Shown here piece by piece: positions 54,301-64,000 of a stretch of DNA of 64,000 bases (position 1 is its first letter; each line of letters starts with the position of its first letter). Both the position numbers and the translations under genes were made by a program. The stretch is from positions 39,749 to 103,748 of the forward strand of contig JAVTVY010025236.1 in NCBI GenBank assembly GCA_036873755.1, given 5' to 3'. The notes beneath the pieces are model-generated. The model did not search any database. It was not told where the DNA came from and saw only the letters and a list, made by a program, of their open reading frames with translations. This DNA comes from Hanleya hanleyi. Its lineage: Eukaryota > Mollusca > Polyplacophora > Lepidopleurida > Hanleyidae.

Positions 54301-55697
54301 ATCACAGATTACTCTTGTCCATCGAATACGTACCAGTGATTCTTGTGTTCTGCATAACACTCCAGGTTTTGTCTTTGAATCCGTAAGCCAGCGCCAATCA
54401 CCCAAAATACAAGGAAATACGCGCTACAACTAGGTTTGAATTTCCGGCTGATACAATTTCCTAACCACACCGGTGAGCGGAATTTGTACTACAACTTGCG
54501 CGCGCTCTACACTCCTGGCTACAGACTCCTAAATAATTTTCACGTTCGGCAGTATTAACACAATTGTACCTCGCTGATTCCCTAATTGAATTTAGACTTT
54601 CATCTTTCGACAGGAAGTACTTTATTTCAAGCGCTACAACGTGACAAACTTCTTGTCAAACATTATCCGTCAAAATTCCAAGCTGTGCGCGCCTCTACAC
54701 ATGAGGTCCTCATTTCGCTGTTTTCTCTGCCTGCTGAAAGCAGTGCTCAGGCCCCGCAAATAGCCCCCCGGCGAGAGGGGTATTTTCGTACTCCGTTTTG
54801 GGGTAATTTTCATTATCCGTTCTCAGTTCTTGGAAAAACTAATTTTGCGTACACACGTTCTGGACGTATTCCACGTTCATCGTATTTTCTTATTTTTAAT
54901 TCTCTGTTCCACCAAGTTGTAATTTTACGTTCCTCGTTTCGTTCACACCGTCACTCTCGTATAAATTGTTTGCCTGCAAGAGGGGACACAACTCTAGCGG
55001 ATTCAGCTCTTCTGTGTGCGTCGAAACAACCCTGTTGTGGAGAATGACATGATCATGAGTGCAACAACGTGGATGCCATGAACGAGGACGGCGTGATCAT
55101 GAGTGCAACAACATGGAGGCCATGAACGAGGACGGCGTGGCCGCAACCGCTCACCGTGGACCACAAATAGTTGAGGTAATAATATATTACCTTGACTCCG
55201 CTGCATGTACTGACATTAACAACACTATTAAACAGCGTGGTAGCTAATAAAGATACACTTGCATTCTTCGCGAATTGTTTTTTATTCGTTCTTCGTAATT
55301 TGATTATTTTTTCCTTTTTTCTCCGTACTAGAGATATTATTTTTTTACGTTCACACGAACGCTTACCCCCGCTGCTATATGAAGTAACGCCCTTGTTGCG
55401 TTCCTCTGCTGACGGGAAGCTCGATGGGAGTCAAGGGCGTGTACTCTTCACGTCATTGCGGAAATGACGAAAGAGAAAAGAATAGCAAATACACATGCTG
55501 CCTGCAATCACTAGCAAAACACACGTCCGTGTTTACCGGACTGAGTGTTCTAAGCTTGTTTGGGGGAGGGATGAGTGTCTGTTGAACGTTATATCCGTAG
55601 TCGAGGCATTGTCCGTGCACTGTGTACGTGGTATTTAAGTAAGCTGCACCTGCACAGCTCGAGACCTCGACTGATACAGACCCTGTTCCGACCACCG
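54300..55697. other. Intergenic, no gene seen
   Basis: Contains a roughly 44-bp direct repeat at about 55048-55140 (GATCATGAGTGCAACAAC, CCATGAACGAGGACGGCGTG). The promoter of ZNF-C may lie here but is not recognisable. Confidence 0.5.
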
Positions 55698-55854
55698 TAC
55701 ACTGTAAAAACGGCCAATTTCAGGGAGTAAATGTTCAACCTGTTATCAGTTCAACGTTGAACCAATTTTTAATGACAGTAAACGTTTACCCGGAATCTGG
55801 TTGAACGTTTTCAGTTCGAATTCAAGCATATATTGATACTTGCAAGGAGGTAAA

Positions 55855-56000
55855 CGTTGAACCTGTTATTGGTTCTTCTTTCAACCTATAACTGGTTCTA
55901 CGTATAACCACATGATACTAGCTTGGGCGTAAACGTTGAACCTATTATTGGTTCTACGTTCAACCTATAACTGGTTATACGTTCAACCACATGAAACTCC
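55855..56000 (+). repeat. About 75-85-bp tandem pair in the left subterminal zone
   Basis: GTAAACGTTGAACCTRTTATTGG, within which the shared core is GTAAACGTTGAACCT, then TTCAACCTATAACTGGTT, occurs twice, at about 55859 and 55932. Confidence 0.7.
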
Positions 56001-57519
56001 GTGCATGGTAAAACGACACCAACATGACCGAAACAATGGGATATGAATGTCTGAGAACAGGGAGTAATTTTCTTATTAATATTAAGTTAAATTCTGCAGA
56101 CTTTTCCAAATAAACCATGTGGTTATGCTTAAAACTGAATGTCCAAGTCGTTAATAACGCGTGTCGATTTGGGAAACTTCGCTGTTATGCACTTATTTTG
56201 ATGGCATATTACTATTTTCGCTCATAAAATAGCCTATCAACAGTCAGAAACAATCATAGAAGTTATCAAAAATGAAAGACGTAATACTGTTGTGTGGGTC
56301 AAAATTATTCCCTACCGAGTATACGTTCAACTGTTTTTCGGTTCAACGTATTTCCCGCCCTCGTTATTGTTTTTCCCGCGGTGGTCGTCAAAAGAACCAC
56401 TTTTTGGTTCAACGTTCAACTGGACTATGGTTCAACTGGCCATCGGTTATCGTCCTTCGTTTTATGAAGCGCCACCTGCTGGATTGCAGTGTGAGGAGGA
56501 GAACGTGTGGTGTTGTTGGCAGCTTAACAATGAACATTACTCGTCCCGTTACATCTGTTTTCTGGTAAGTAATATGGACAAACAATTGTTTGAACTGCGC
56601 TTCAATACTGAATACGTTACGCACAGAAATCTCGTCCCCGTTGCTTTCGCTTTATGTTTTGAAATCGAAGCTGTGTCGAAAACTGGGCTATGCTTCATTG
56701 TTCATTCTCCGTTCATTTATTCATTGCGTGAAAGAATTTTGCTGTCTGTTGTCTGTTTTAATATGTCATTGATATAATTTACTGTTACCACTTGGCGGTA
56801 TTTTGCAATTTCCAATCACTTATTACATTTAGCATGTCGTTTTTCCATACCAGTTGTGGATGAGTGCAATCTAAGGCCCTTACAGGCTATATAATTTCCT
56901 ATGTATTTCCAAAAAAGAATTAATTAAACTGTCACTATATCTGCATAGGTCAACAGCTATATACATATGGATACCAGTAATTATCAGCCGCGTTGTCCAC
57001 AAAAATACTTCCAATACGCTTTGTGGATTGTTAAACTCTAAGGTCCTTGCAAACTAATATGCATTAATCTCCTATTCCAAAAAAAAAAAAATACATTAAG
57101 ACATTATATAGTATTGTTCACTGGACATATTCCTATGCATGTTATAATCCTATAATAATTCAAAACATCTATTAACATTCAGTCACCCCTCAATTTTGCC
57201 TGAAATTCTAATCAGTCCAATGAATTTATAATAGTTACATAATGTCGTAAGACTATATCAAATGTTGGCAACATTTTGTGTCCAATGGGGTAATATCATG
57301 TCAACATTGTGTAACTGTTTATCCAGTGATCAAGTGAGAAGTGTGAGAAGTCCAGCTGCCCTAGTGCCTGATCGATGAAGAAGTCATTTTGATGTTTATG
57401 AAATACACCATGATGGATGACAAGTAGTAAGTGAATACATTACAAGGACACAATCAAAGGAAATTTGAGAAGTCATTGATAAGACTTGATAAATGATACA
57501 TCATAGCTGTACCATGTAT

Positions 57520-57790
57520 TACCCCATAACCCCCCCCAGCATGCCCACTACATAACCCCCCCCCCCCACCATGCCCACTACACACACATCCAGTTAGGGG
57601 TAGAGGGGGGGGGGGGTCAAGAGGCAAATGGATGAGATTTACAAACATGCAACATAGGGTGGTAGCTACCAAATTAGTATACTAAATTAATATCCATGTT
57701 AGTAATTATGATTTTTTTTCCAATCCAGATAAGGGGGCATGGTGGTAAAGTGTGTGTGTGGGGGAGGAGGGGGGGGGTGGTGAAAATATA
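57520..57790. repeat. Poly-C/poly-G tracts
   Basis: Runs of 8-9 C near 57532 and 57558, and runs of G near 57605 and 57770. They could form G-rich secondary structure. Confidence 0.7.
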
Positions 57791-59029
57791 TACTATTTTT
57801 ATGTGGCAAGACCATGTGGGATTGATTTCATGAGATATTCCCGAGGCAGGGTGGTGGCATGAGAAATTGCCAGGGTTTGCGAGGGGCCGAGTGAGTGAGT
57901 GCTTGTCATGAAAATCAGGATATTTCCCCCAACCTTTATGAATAAATTAGTTATATTAGATCTTACTCCATTTAATATTTTCTCCTACAGAAAGTGTAAC
58001 AGGGAGAAGGTCAGAAAGAAGCCATTTGTTTGAGTCTGACTGTTGGAGGAAGATGAAGGAGGCGACAGTGTATATGGCTCCCACAGAGTGAACATCATCA
58101 TCTTGTAATGGATTTTATCGCGATTGAAGATGTAAGGAATAATCTGTCATTTTCAATGCTAATAATCAGATATATGATGCTCATAGACCATACTAAAACC
58201 AGCAACAAGAATGAATAATTTTGCCACTCTGTTGGTGAGTGGGGGGGGGGGTCATCAAGGCTTCATCTGCAGATGGCTCAATGTACAGTTGATGAGTTCA
58301 GATTTTATAGAATGGTACTTACAAATGTAAGCTTATATTGACAGGATAGTGAAGACAAATTATATTGCACAATTCTTTATTTGTTTAATAGGACCAACTG
58401 CTTGCAAGAAAGATCAGAGACACGTCACAGTGCGGATCATTACATTACAGGGTTTCGGATGATACTTTACAGGGTTTCGGATGATGGTGGAAGTGTGTGC
58501 ATTATTTCATAACTTGGACTATGTGAAATAATTGGTCTCTGACATGGCTGCATCACAAGATAATGGCTACCGGTATCATTGGATGTGACAGAAAAGATGA
58601 AATGGTAATGTGATACAACAAATATTCAGGCTAAAGCTGTGGTACCATATTACATATAGAAGAGGAACAAAACGGAACTGTGTTGAATCTTCACCATTCC
58701 TGAACACCCTTACGAAAAAATCAACCACAATGGCCGGCATACTATTGGTGATAGAAAAGTGACACCATCGTATGCAAACAAAGTCTCATTACTGTGATAG
58801 AATGATGAACAATGTGCATATACGTGTAGCCCTCTCATCTGTTGAAGCAGATGGCCCAACATAACACTCTGCAGCTACATGTAGATGAGAAGACAAGGGT
58901 GTTGTTTACTATGAATTAACTGTGATGTTGAATACAAGAAAACAATGCAACACTCGATATATCACAAATCATCGATACATGACGAATAATTGACTTCAGA
59001 TACAAAAGTCAATGTGTGAAGTCTGACCA

Positions 59030-61020
59030 CCTTTACATGTACTCTGTACAGGAAGGTGGATATAAATTTTTATTTACCATATTATGACTCGGTATGTCCC
59101 AGATCATTAATACATTGTGTAATATAATTTGACTCAGGTACATAAGTCACTGTGTGAATTCTGACCACTTATACTCTTTGTAGGAAGGTCTTACACACTT
59201 CAACTGTGTATTTAGGTCCCATAACTAAACTTTGATAAAATGCAATTAGCTAGCTCACTCAAATGTTCCTGATGATATTGCAATACATGTACTCTGAATA
59301 CTCTGTGTATTAAAGAAGGTTGGACACACATAAACTATGTATGTAGGTCCTATAACTAAACTGTGATAATGTGCAATTAACTGGCTCTCTCAAATATCCC
59401 TGATCAGTGATAGGTTGGACACACATAAACTATGTATGTATGTCCCATTACTAAACTGTGATAAAATGCAATTAAATAATTCTCTCAATTATCCCAGATC
59501 AGTGATGTTAAATACATGTACTCGGAATACATAGGTCGCTGTGTGAAGTCCGATCACCTATACTCTGTGTAGGAAGGTTGGACACACATAAACTATGTAT
59601 ATAGGTCCCAACTAATATGTGATAAAATGCAATTAGCTAGCTCACTCAAATCATTGATATTACATGTACTCAGAATACATAGGTCGCTGTGTGAAGTCCG
59701 ATCACCTATACTATGTGTAGGAAGGTTGGACACACACAAACTATGTATGTAGGTCCCATAACTAATCTGTGATAAAATGCAATTAACTAGCTCACTCAAA
59801 TCAGTGATATAACATGTACTCAGAATACATAGGTCGCTGTGTGAAGTCCGATCACCTATACTATGTGTAGGAAGGTTGGACACACATAAACTATGTATGT
59901 AGGTCCCATAACTAATCTGTGATAAAATGCAATTAACTAGCTCACTCAAATCAGTGATATTACATGTACTCAGAATACATAGGTCGCTGTGTGAAGTCCG
60001 ATCACCTATACTATGTGTAGGAAGGTTGGACACACATAAACTATGTATGTAGGTCCCATAACTAATCTGTGATAAAATGCAATTAACTAGCTCACTGAAA
60101 TCAGTGATATAACATGTACTCAGAATACATAGGTCGCTGTGTGAAGTCCGATCACCTATACTATGTGTAGGAAGGTTGGACACACATAAACTATGTATGT
60201 AGGTCCCATAACTAATCTGATAAAATGCAGTTAACTATCTCACTCAAATATCCCAGATCAGTGATATTACAATACATGTACTCGGAATACATAGGTCGCT
60301 GTGTGAAGTCCGATCACCTGTACTCTGTGTAGGAAGGTTGGACACACATAAACTATGTATGTAGGTCCATAATTCTCTCAATTATCCCAGATCAGTGATG
60401 GTAAATACATGTACTCGGAATACATAGGTCGCTGTTTGAAGTCCGATCACCTATACTCTGTGTAGGAAGGTTGGACACACATAAACTATGTATATAGGTC
60501 CCAACTAATATGTGATAAAATGCAATTAACTAGCTCACTCAAATCATTGATATTACATGTACTCAGAATACATAGGTCGCTGTGTGAAGTCCGATCACCT
60601 ATACTATGTGTAGGAAGGTTGGACACACATAAACTATGTATGTAGGTCCCATAACTAATCTGTGATAAAATGCAATTAACTAGCTCACTCAAATCAGTGA
60701 TATAACATGTACTCAGAATACATAGGTCGCTGTGTGAAGTCCGATCACCTATACTATGTGTAGGAAGGTTGGACACACATAAACTATGTATGTAGGTCCC
60801 ATAACTAATCTGTGATAAAATGCAATTAACTAGCTCACTCAAATCAGTGATATAACATGTACTCAGAATACATAGGTCACTGTGTGAAGTCCGATCACCT
60901 ATACTATGTGTAGGAAGGTTGGACACACATAAACTATGTGTGTAGGTCCCAAAACTAAACTGTGATAAAATGCAATTAACTTGCTCACTCAAATATTTCA
61001 GATCAGTGATATTAACAGAC
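59030..61020. repeat. 150-bp satellite array, about 13 units
   Basis: Successive AGGTCGCTGTGTGAAGTCCG starts are 150 bp apart through most of the array (for example 59681, 59831, 59981, 60131). The first units are more diverged and some are shortened. The unit also holds TGTAGGAAGGTTGGACACAC and GATAAAATGCAATTAACTAG. Because 150 is a multiple of 3, long frames of a 50-aa repeat appear on the minus strand. I regard them as non-coding. Confidence 0.92.
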
Positions 61021-61814
61021 AATTATGCCATATGTATACAGTAATATTTCATCATACAGCAGTAAGCTAAAAAAAAGTTAATAATAATCATGATAATCAT
61101 TTTGTATCTTGAAGTTTTCATTCCTTAGATGAGGAGTGTTATGAGTCTAACATCAGTTGAAAGGGAGGCATCAAACTTATTGTAGGTGGTACCATCTTGG
61201 ATGTTACTAAACCTCCCCAGACTCCCTTCCCCATTATTGTAACCCCTGTTACTTGTGGTTTCTGTGATTCATGAATTGATAGAATTCAATGTTTACATTT
61301 TAGCTTTTCATATCTTTAGTTGTTCATTTGATTGCAAATAGTCTAGTGTTTAATTAGAGCATTCATAAAGTTAGACCGCGGTTCACAGTTCCTTATTCGT
61401 CATCCAGCGACTCATAGCCGCACCCCAAGCAGCGCCCCCTGGCGTCAGATTTGGGATACAAATATGCAAAGATATCGATTCCACATGAACTCTTGTATAT
61501 AGATGAAGCTAGGTATTCGTACTGTTAGAAATCAGATCTGTTATTAGATTTTATCCGAATATGATTTAAATATATGAATTTTATTTCAATTAGTGTGTAT
61601 TTGTTGATGTATGTTCTGAAATATCCTTCACTTTCTTACAGGTTGATATACTTTTCACTGATGACTGCAAGAAATAACACTGGGATGTAACTTGGTTGCT
61701 CATATGGTTCCGATGTATTTGCAAGAATTTAGAATTTAACTAAATCTGCAAATACATGTACAATTTGCACCACAACAATCTGGTGCAGATTTCATTTAAA
61801 TCTGCATCTGGATG

Positions 61815-62290
61815 AATGTTAAACCTTGATGTGGTTGTACGTTTAACCTTGATGTGGTTGTACGTTGAACCTATTTCTGAGAAAACATTGAACCTGAATC
61901 TGGTTATACGTTGAACCAGTAATTGGTTATAGGTAACACCAAATTTTGGTTCAGGGTTTTCCATGGTTAAACGTTGAACCAGAAACTGGTTCAACGTTTA
62001 CCTTTCAGTTCAACGTTACACCTTTTCGTGGTTGAACGTTTAACCTCATTTCAGTTCAACGTTAAACCTTGATGTGGTTGTACGTTTAACCTTGATGTGG
62101 TTGTACGTTGAACCTATTTCTGAGAAAACATTGAACCTGAATCTGGTTATACGTTGAACCAGTAATTGGTTATAGGTAACACCAAATTTTGGTTCAGGGT
62201 TTTCCATGGTTAAACGTTGAACCAGAAACTGGTTCAACGTTTACCTTTCAGTTCAACGTTACACCTTTTCGTGGTTGAATGTTTAACCTC
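61815..62290 (+). repeat. Direct duplication in the right subterminal zone
   Basis: Units at about 61815-62040 and 62060-62290 are nearly identical (CCTTGATGTGGTTGTACG, GAGAAAACATTGAACCTGAA). The duplication is recent. Confidence 0.9.
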
Positions 62291-62401
62291 ATTTCAGTTC
62301 AACGTTGAACTTTGCTTGGTGCTACGTTGAACCAGTTTATGGTTGCAACCGAGTTACATCCACTTTATGGTTGAACGTTTACTCAGCGTTTTTACAGTGT
62401 A

Positions 62402-64000
62402 GTAAGAGGCGGGGTATTCACTATCTTTAGATACCGTACCGTTAAATCGTGGCGCTTCTTATGGAAAGGGATTTCTTCGTGAATACGGAAACTTGCGACA
62501 TATATTTCCGCGGCAACCGATTTACGAATGCCTAAACTTGGGCCCTATGTAAAAAGGCAGGGGATAACATGATGTCATTACTGGGTTTACGCTAATCTAA
62601 CAAATGAACAGCCTTTGTATGATGTATACACGGTTAGAGGCGAGTGGACCAATGATTTCATTTTCCCTAAAGGACCAGTCCCTAAATCCACCTCATGCTA
62701 CGAAACGCGCTGATTCCGCGCTGTCTAAGCAGTGGTGACCTCCAGGTGTTTTCGATCAACGCGGTGTGTATTTGGATAAGTCATCTAAAAAGCCTCTGTC
62801 TTCAATGTCCTTCCAATCCATATGGAAGCGATGCCATGATTGGTGGTAGTTCACCGGTGATATAGTGACATATACGAGCGCAACCACCTCACTGGGGGTC
62901 TAATAATACCCAAGCCACCAGTCAGAATTTTCGGACCGGATTCGGGGCCTTCGCGCACATCGCCGGAAGTGACATCATATTGTAAAATAGATGTTTGCCG
63001 AACATTTCAATTACTTTTCAAGTCTGCATAATACCTCTGTTGATCTAGCGTTAAAAAGAATTATCTGGAGATTATTTTCCCTGTTTATCTTGACAGAGCA
63101 TATGAAAATTAGTTCGCTCATGTGCACGCTGAAGGAGTTGTTCGGCCGGATTCAAACTGAACCATTGGTACGTGGGTTTTTCCCCTATACGTCATAGCAA
63201 AGTAGTAAAGGTCAACTTCCGCTGTTGGAGGCAGGGATGATAAATGAGCCTGCGAAATGGAGCATGTGCTGTGGGGAGGACGATACGAGCGTTGATAGGA
63301 TATTAATTTTTGAAGACTGTTACTACCGCTAAGTTAAAGGCATACAGAGGATAAAATATACGTGTGTCATTTGCTCTATTTTGTTACGCATATCTTCGTG
63401 AAATGCTAGTAAAGTTCTCCGACATATTGAAAAAAAAATATATAGTGAATAAATAGCCCAATTATCCCAGTGAAGGCGCTCGTGAATATAACTTCCAGTT
63501 AGTGTCAAGGTCCTTTACAATTATAGGCTTAGCAATGATTATATTATTATTATTGGTATTGCATTCAATTATTCTAGAATACTAACTATATGTATTTAGG
63601 TGCTAACTTTTCATATGTCCATAACTTACAAATATATTTTTTAAGTACCGGTGTTAATAATTGGAATGTCTCCAATGTTGTGTATTTCTTGTAACAATAA
63701 TGTCCATACAAGCAAACAGAAAGTTGAGCCTAATGTATCATTTGTCTGTTCATATATTTCCTATTTAGAAATTGTTAATGAGTAATGATTTTATTGTGAT
63801 GCATATAAATTTGGATTAGTTCAATATAGTCGTGGCCTAGTGTAAGGTATTTCCAATAACTTTTTCAATAGCGAGGAACAGCGTAGTACCAATCAAATTC
63901 AATCAGGATTGTCGAATCCATCAGGATAACACAGTAGTCTGTTGCTCTAAATATTACAGTAACTAGGTGATTTTGACCCGGGATCATTTTGCTCTCTCCC
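62402..64000. other. Intergenic, no gene seen
   Basis: No supportable gene. Weak repeat match near 62885-62975 to 33650-33730. Confidence 0.5.

Larger units (their letters stand above)
55700..62399. mobile_element. CACTG-terminated element, 6.7 kb, with subterminal repeats
   Basis: Left end CACTGTAAAAACG (55700-55712) and the inverted copy at 62399. The next shared block is GAGTAAAYGTTCAACC. TA stands on both sides (55698-55699, 62400-62401). Both subterminal zones (about 55720-56440 and 61815-62380) are arrays of GTTCAACGTT/AACGTTGAAC palindromic motifs. Terminal CACTG with many short subterminal repeats is characteristic of EnSpm/CACTA elements. The TA flanks would also suit Tc1/mariner. 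No transposase frame was found inside. It may be non-autonomous, or two related shorter elements at each end of unrelated DNA. Confidence 0.65.

Noticed and set aside
54586..55047. 153-codon plus-strand frame
   Set aside because: No domain, unusual composition, and a position in repeat-rich intergenic DNA.
59593..61022. Long minus-strand frames of a 50-aa repeat
   Set aside because: They follow from a 150-bp satellite whose period is a multiple of three. No splice or promoter context, and no known domain.

Overview
The window is animal nuclear DNA, most likely from a mollusc and probably a gastropod. The signs are intron-split C2H2 zinc-finger genes, a non-LTR retrotransposon, tRNA-derived SINEs whose tails end in the TCACTCAC repeats common in molluscan genomes, and a very high load of fold-back (inverted-repeat) DNA elements. 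Nothing looks bacterial. No tRNA or rRNA gene and no CRISPR array was seen. Host coding sequence is sparse: three zinc-finger genes on the minus strand and a remnant that resembles the P2X7 cytoplasmic domain.

Host genes. ZNF-A (exon 693-2714), ZNF-B (exons 30146-29316 and 28040-27334) and ZNF-C (exons 53545-53223 and 52587-50500) share an N-terminal module: a Glu-Leu pair followed, exactly 26 residues later, by a CxxCxxxF half-finger. They look like paralogues of one local family. Splice sites, reading phase and paralogy support the exon models. Pieces of non-coding sequence near ZNF-B recur between 48.8 and 50.3 kb, below ZNF-C, which points to segmental duplication.

Mobile DNA, left half. 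Two very large fold-back structures of one family occupy 5551-11212 and 13867-24760. The second has arms of about 5.2 kb around a 420-bp spacer. Each arm carries (i) a decayed gene for a FEN/PIN-nuclease-like protein of a type widespread in invertebrates, (ii) a compact TATA-ORF-AATAAA cassette for a one-finger acidic protein with a C-terminal helical domain, bracketed by direct repeats, and (iii) an orphan second copy of that C-terminal domain. Every copy has at least one break. Between the two structures lies an unbroken 511-codon Crypton-type tyrosine recombinase gene with its own TATA box. It is the best candidate for an active gene among the repeats.

Mobile DNA, right half. A 2.64-kb fold-back element (30620-33261) has an imperfect 8-bp target duplication. 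A 5'-truncated LINE lies at 34076-36530. A 3.5-kb fold-back element (41109-44615) has arms made of a 13-bp/8-bp minisatellite and a 6-bp target duplication. A 6.7-kb segment (55700-62399) has CACTGTAAAAACG termini, TA flanks and subterminal arrays of a GTTCAACGTT palindrome, and it contains a 150-bp satellite. Small hairpin MITEs and SINEs fill the rest. The remaining intergenic stretches (1-642, 4450-5550, 24761-26770, 33262-34075, 39491-40440, 44622-46590, 54300-55697, 62402-64000) show no gene I can support.
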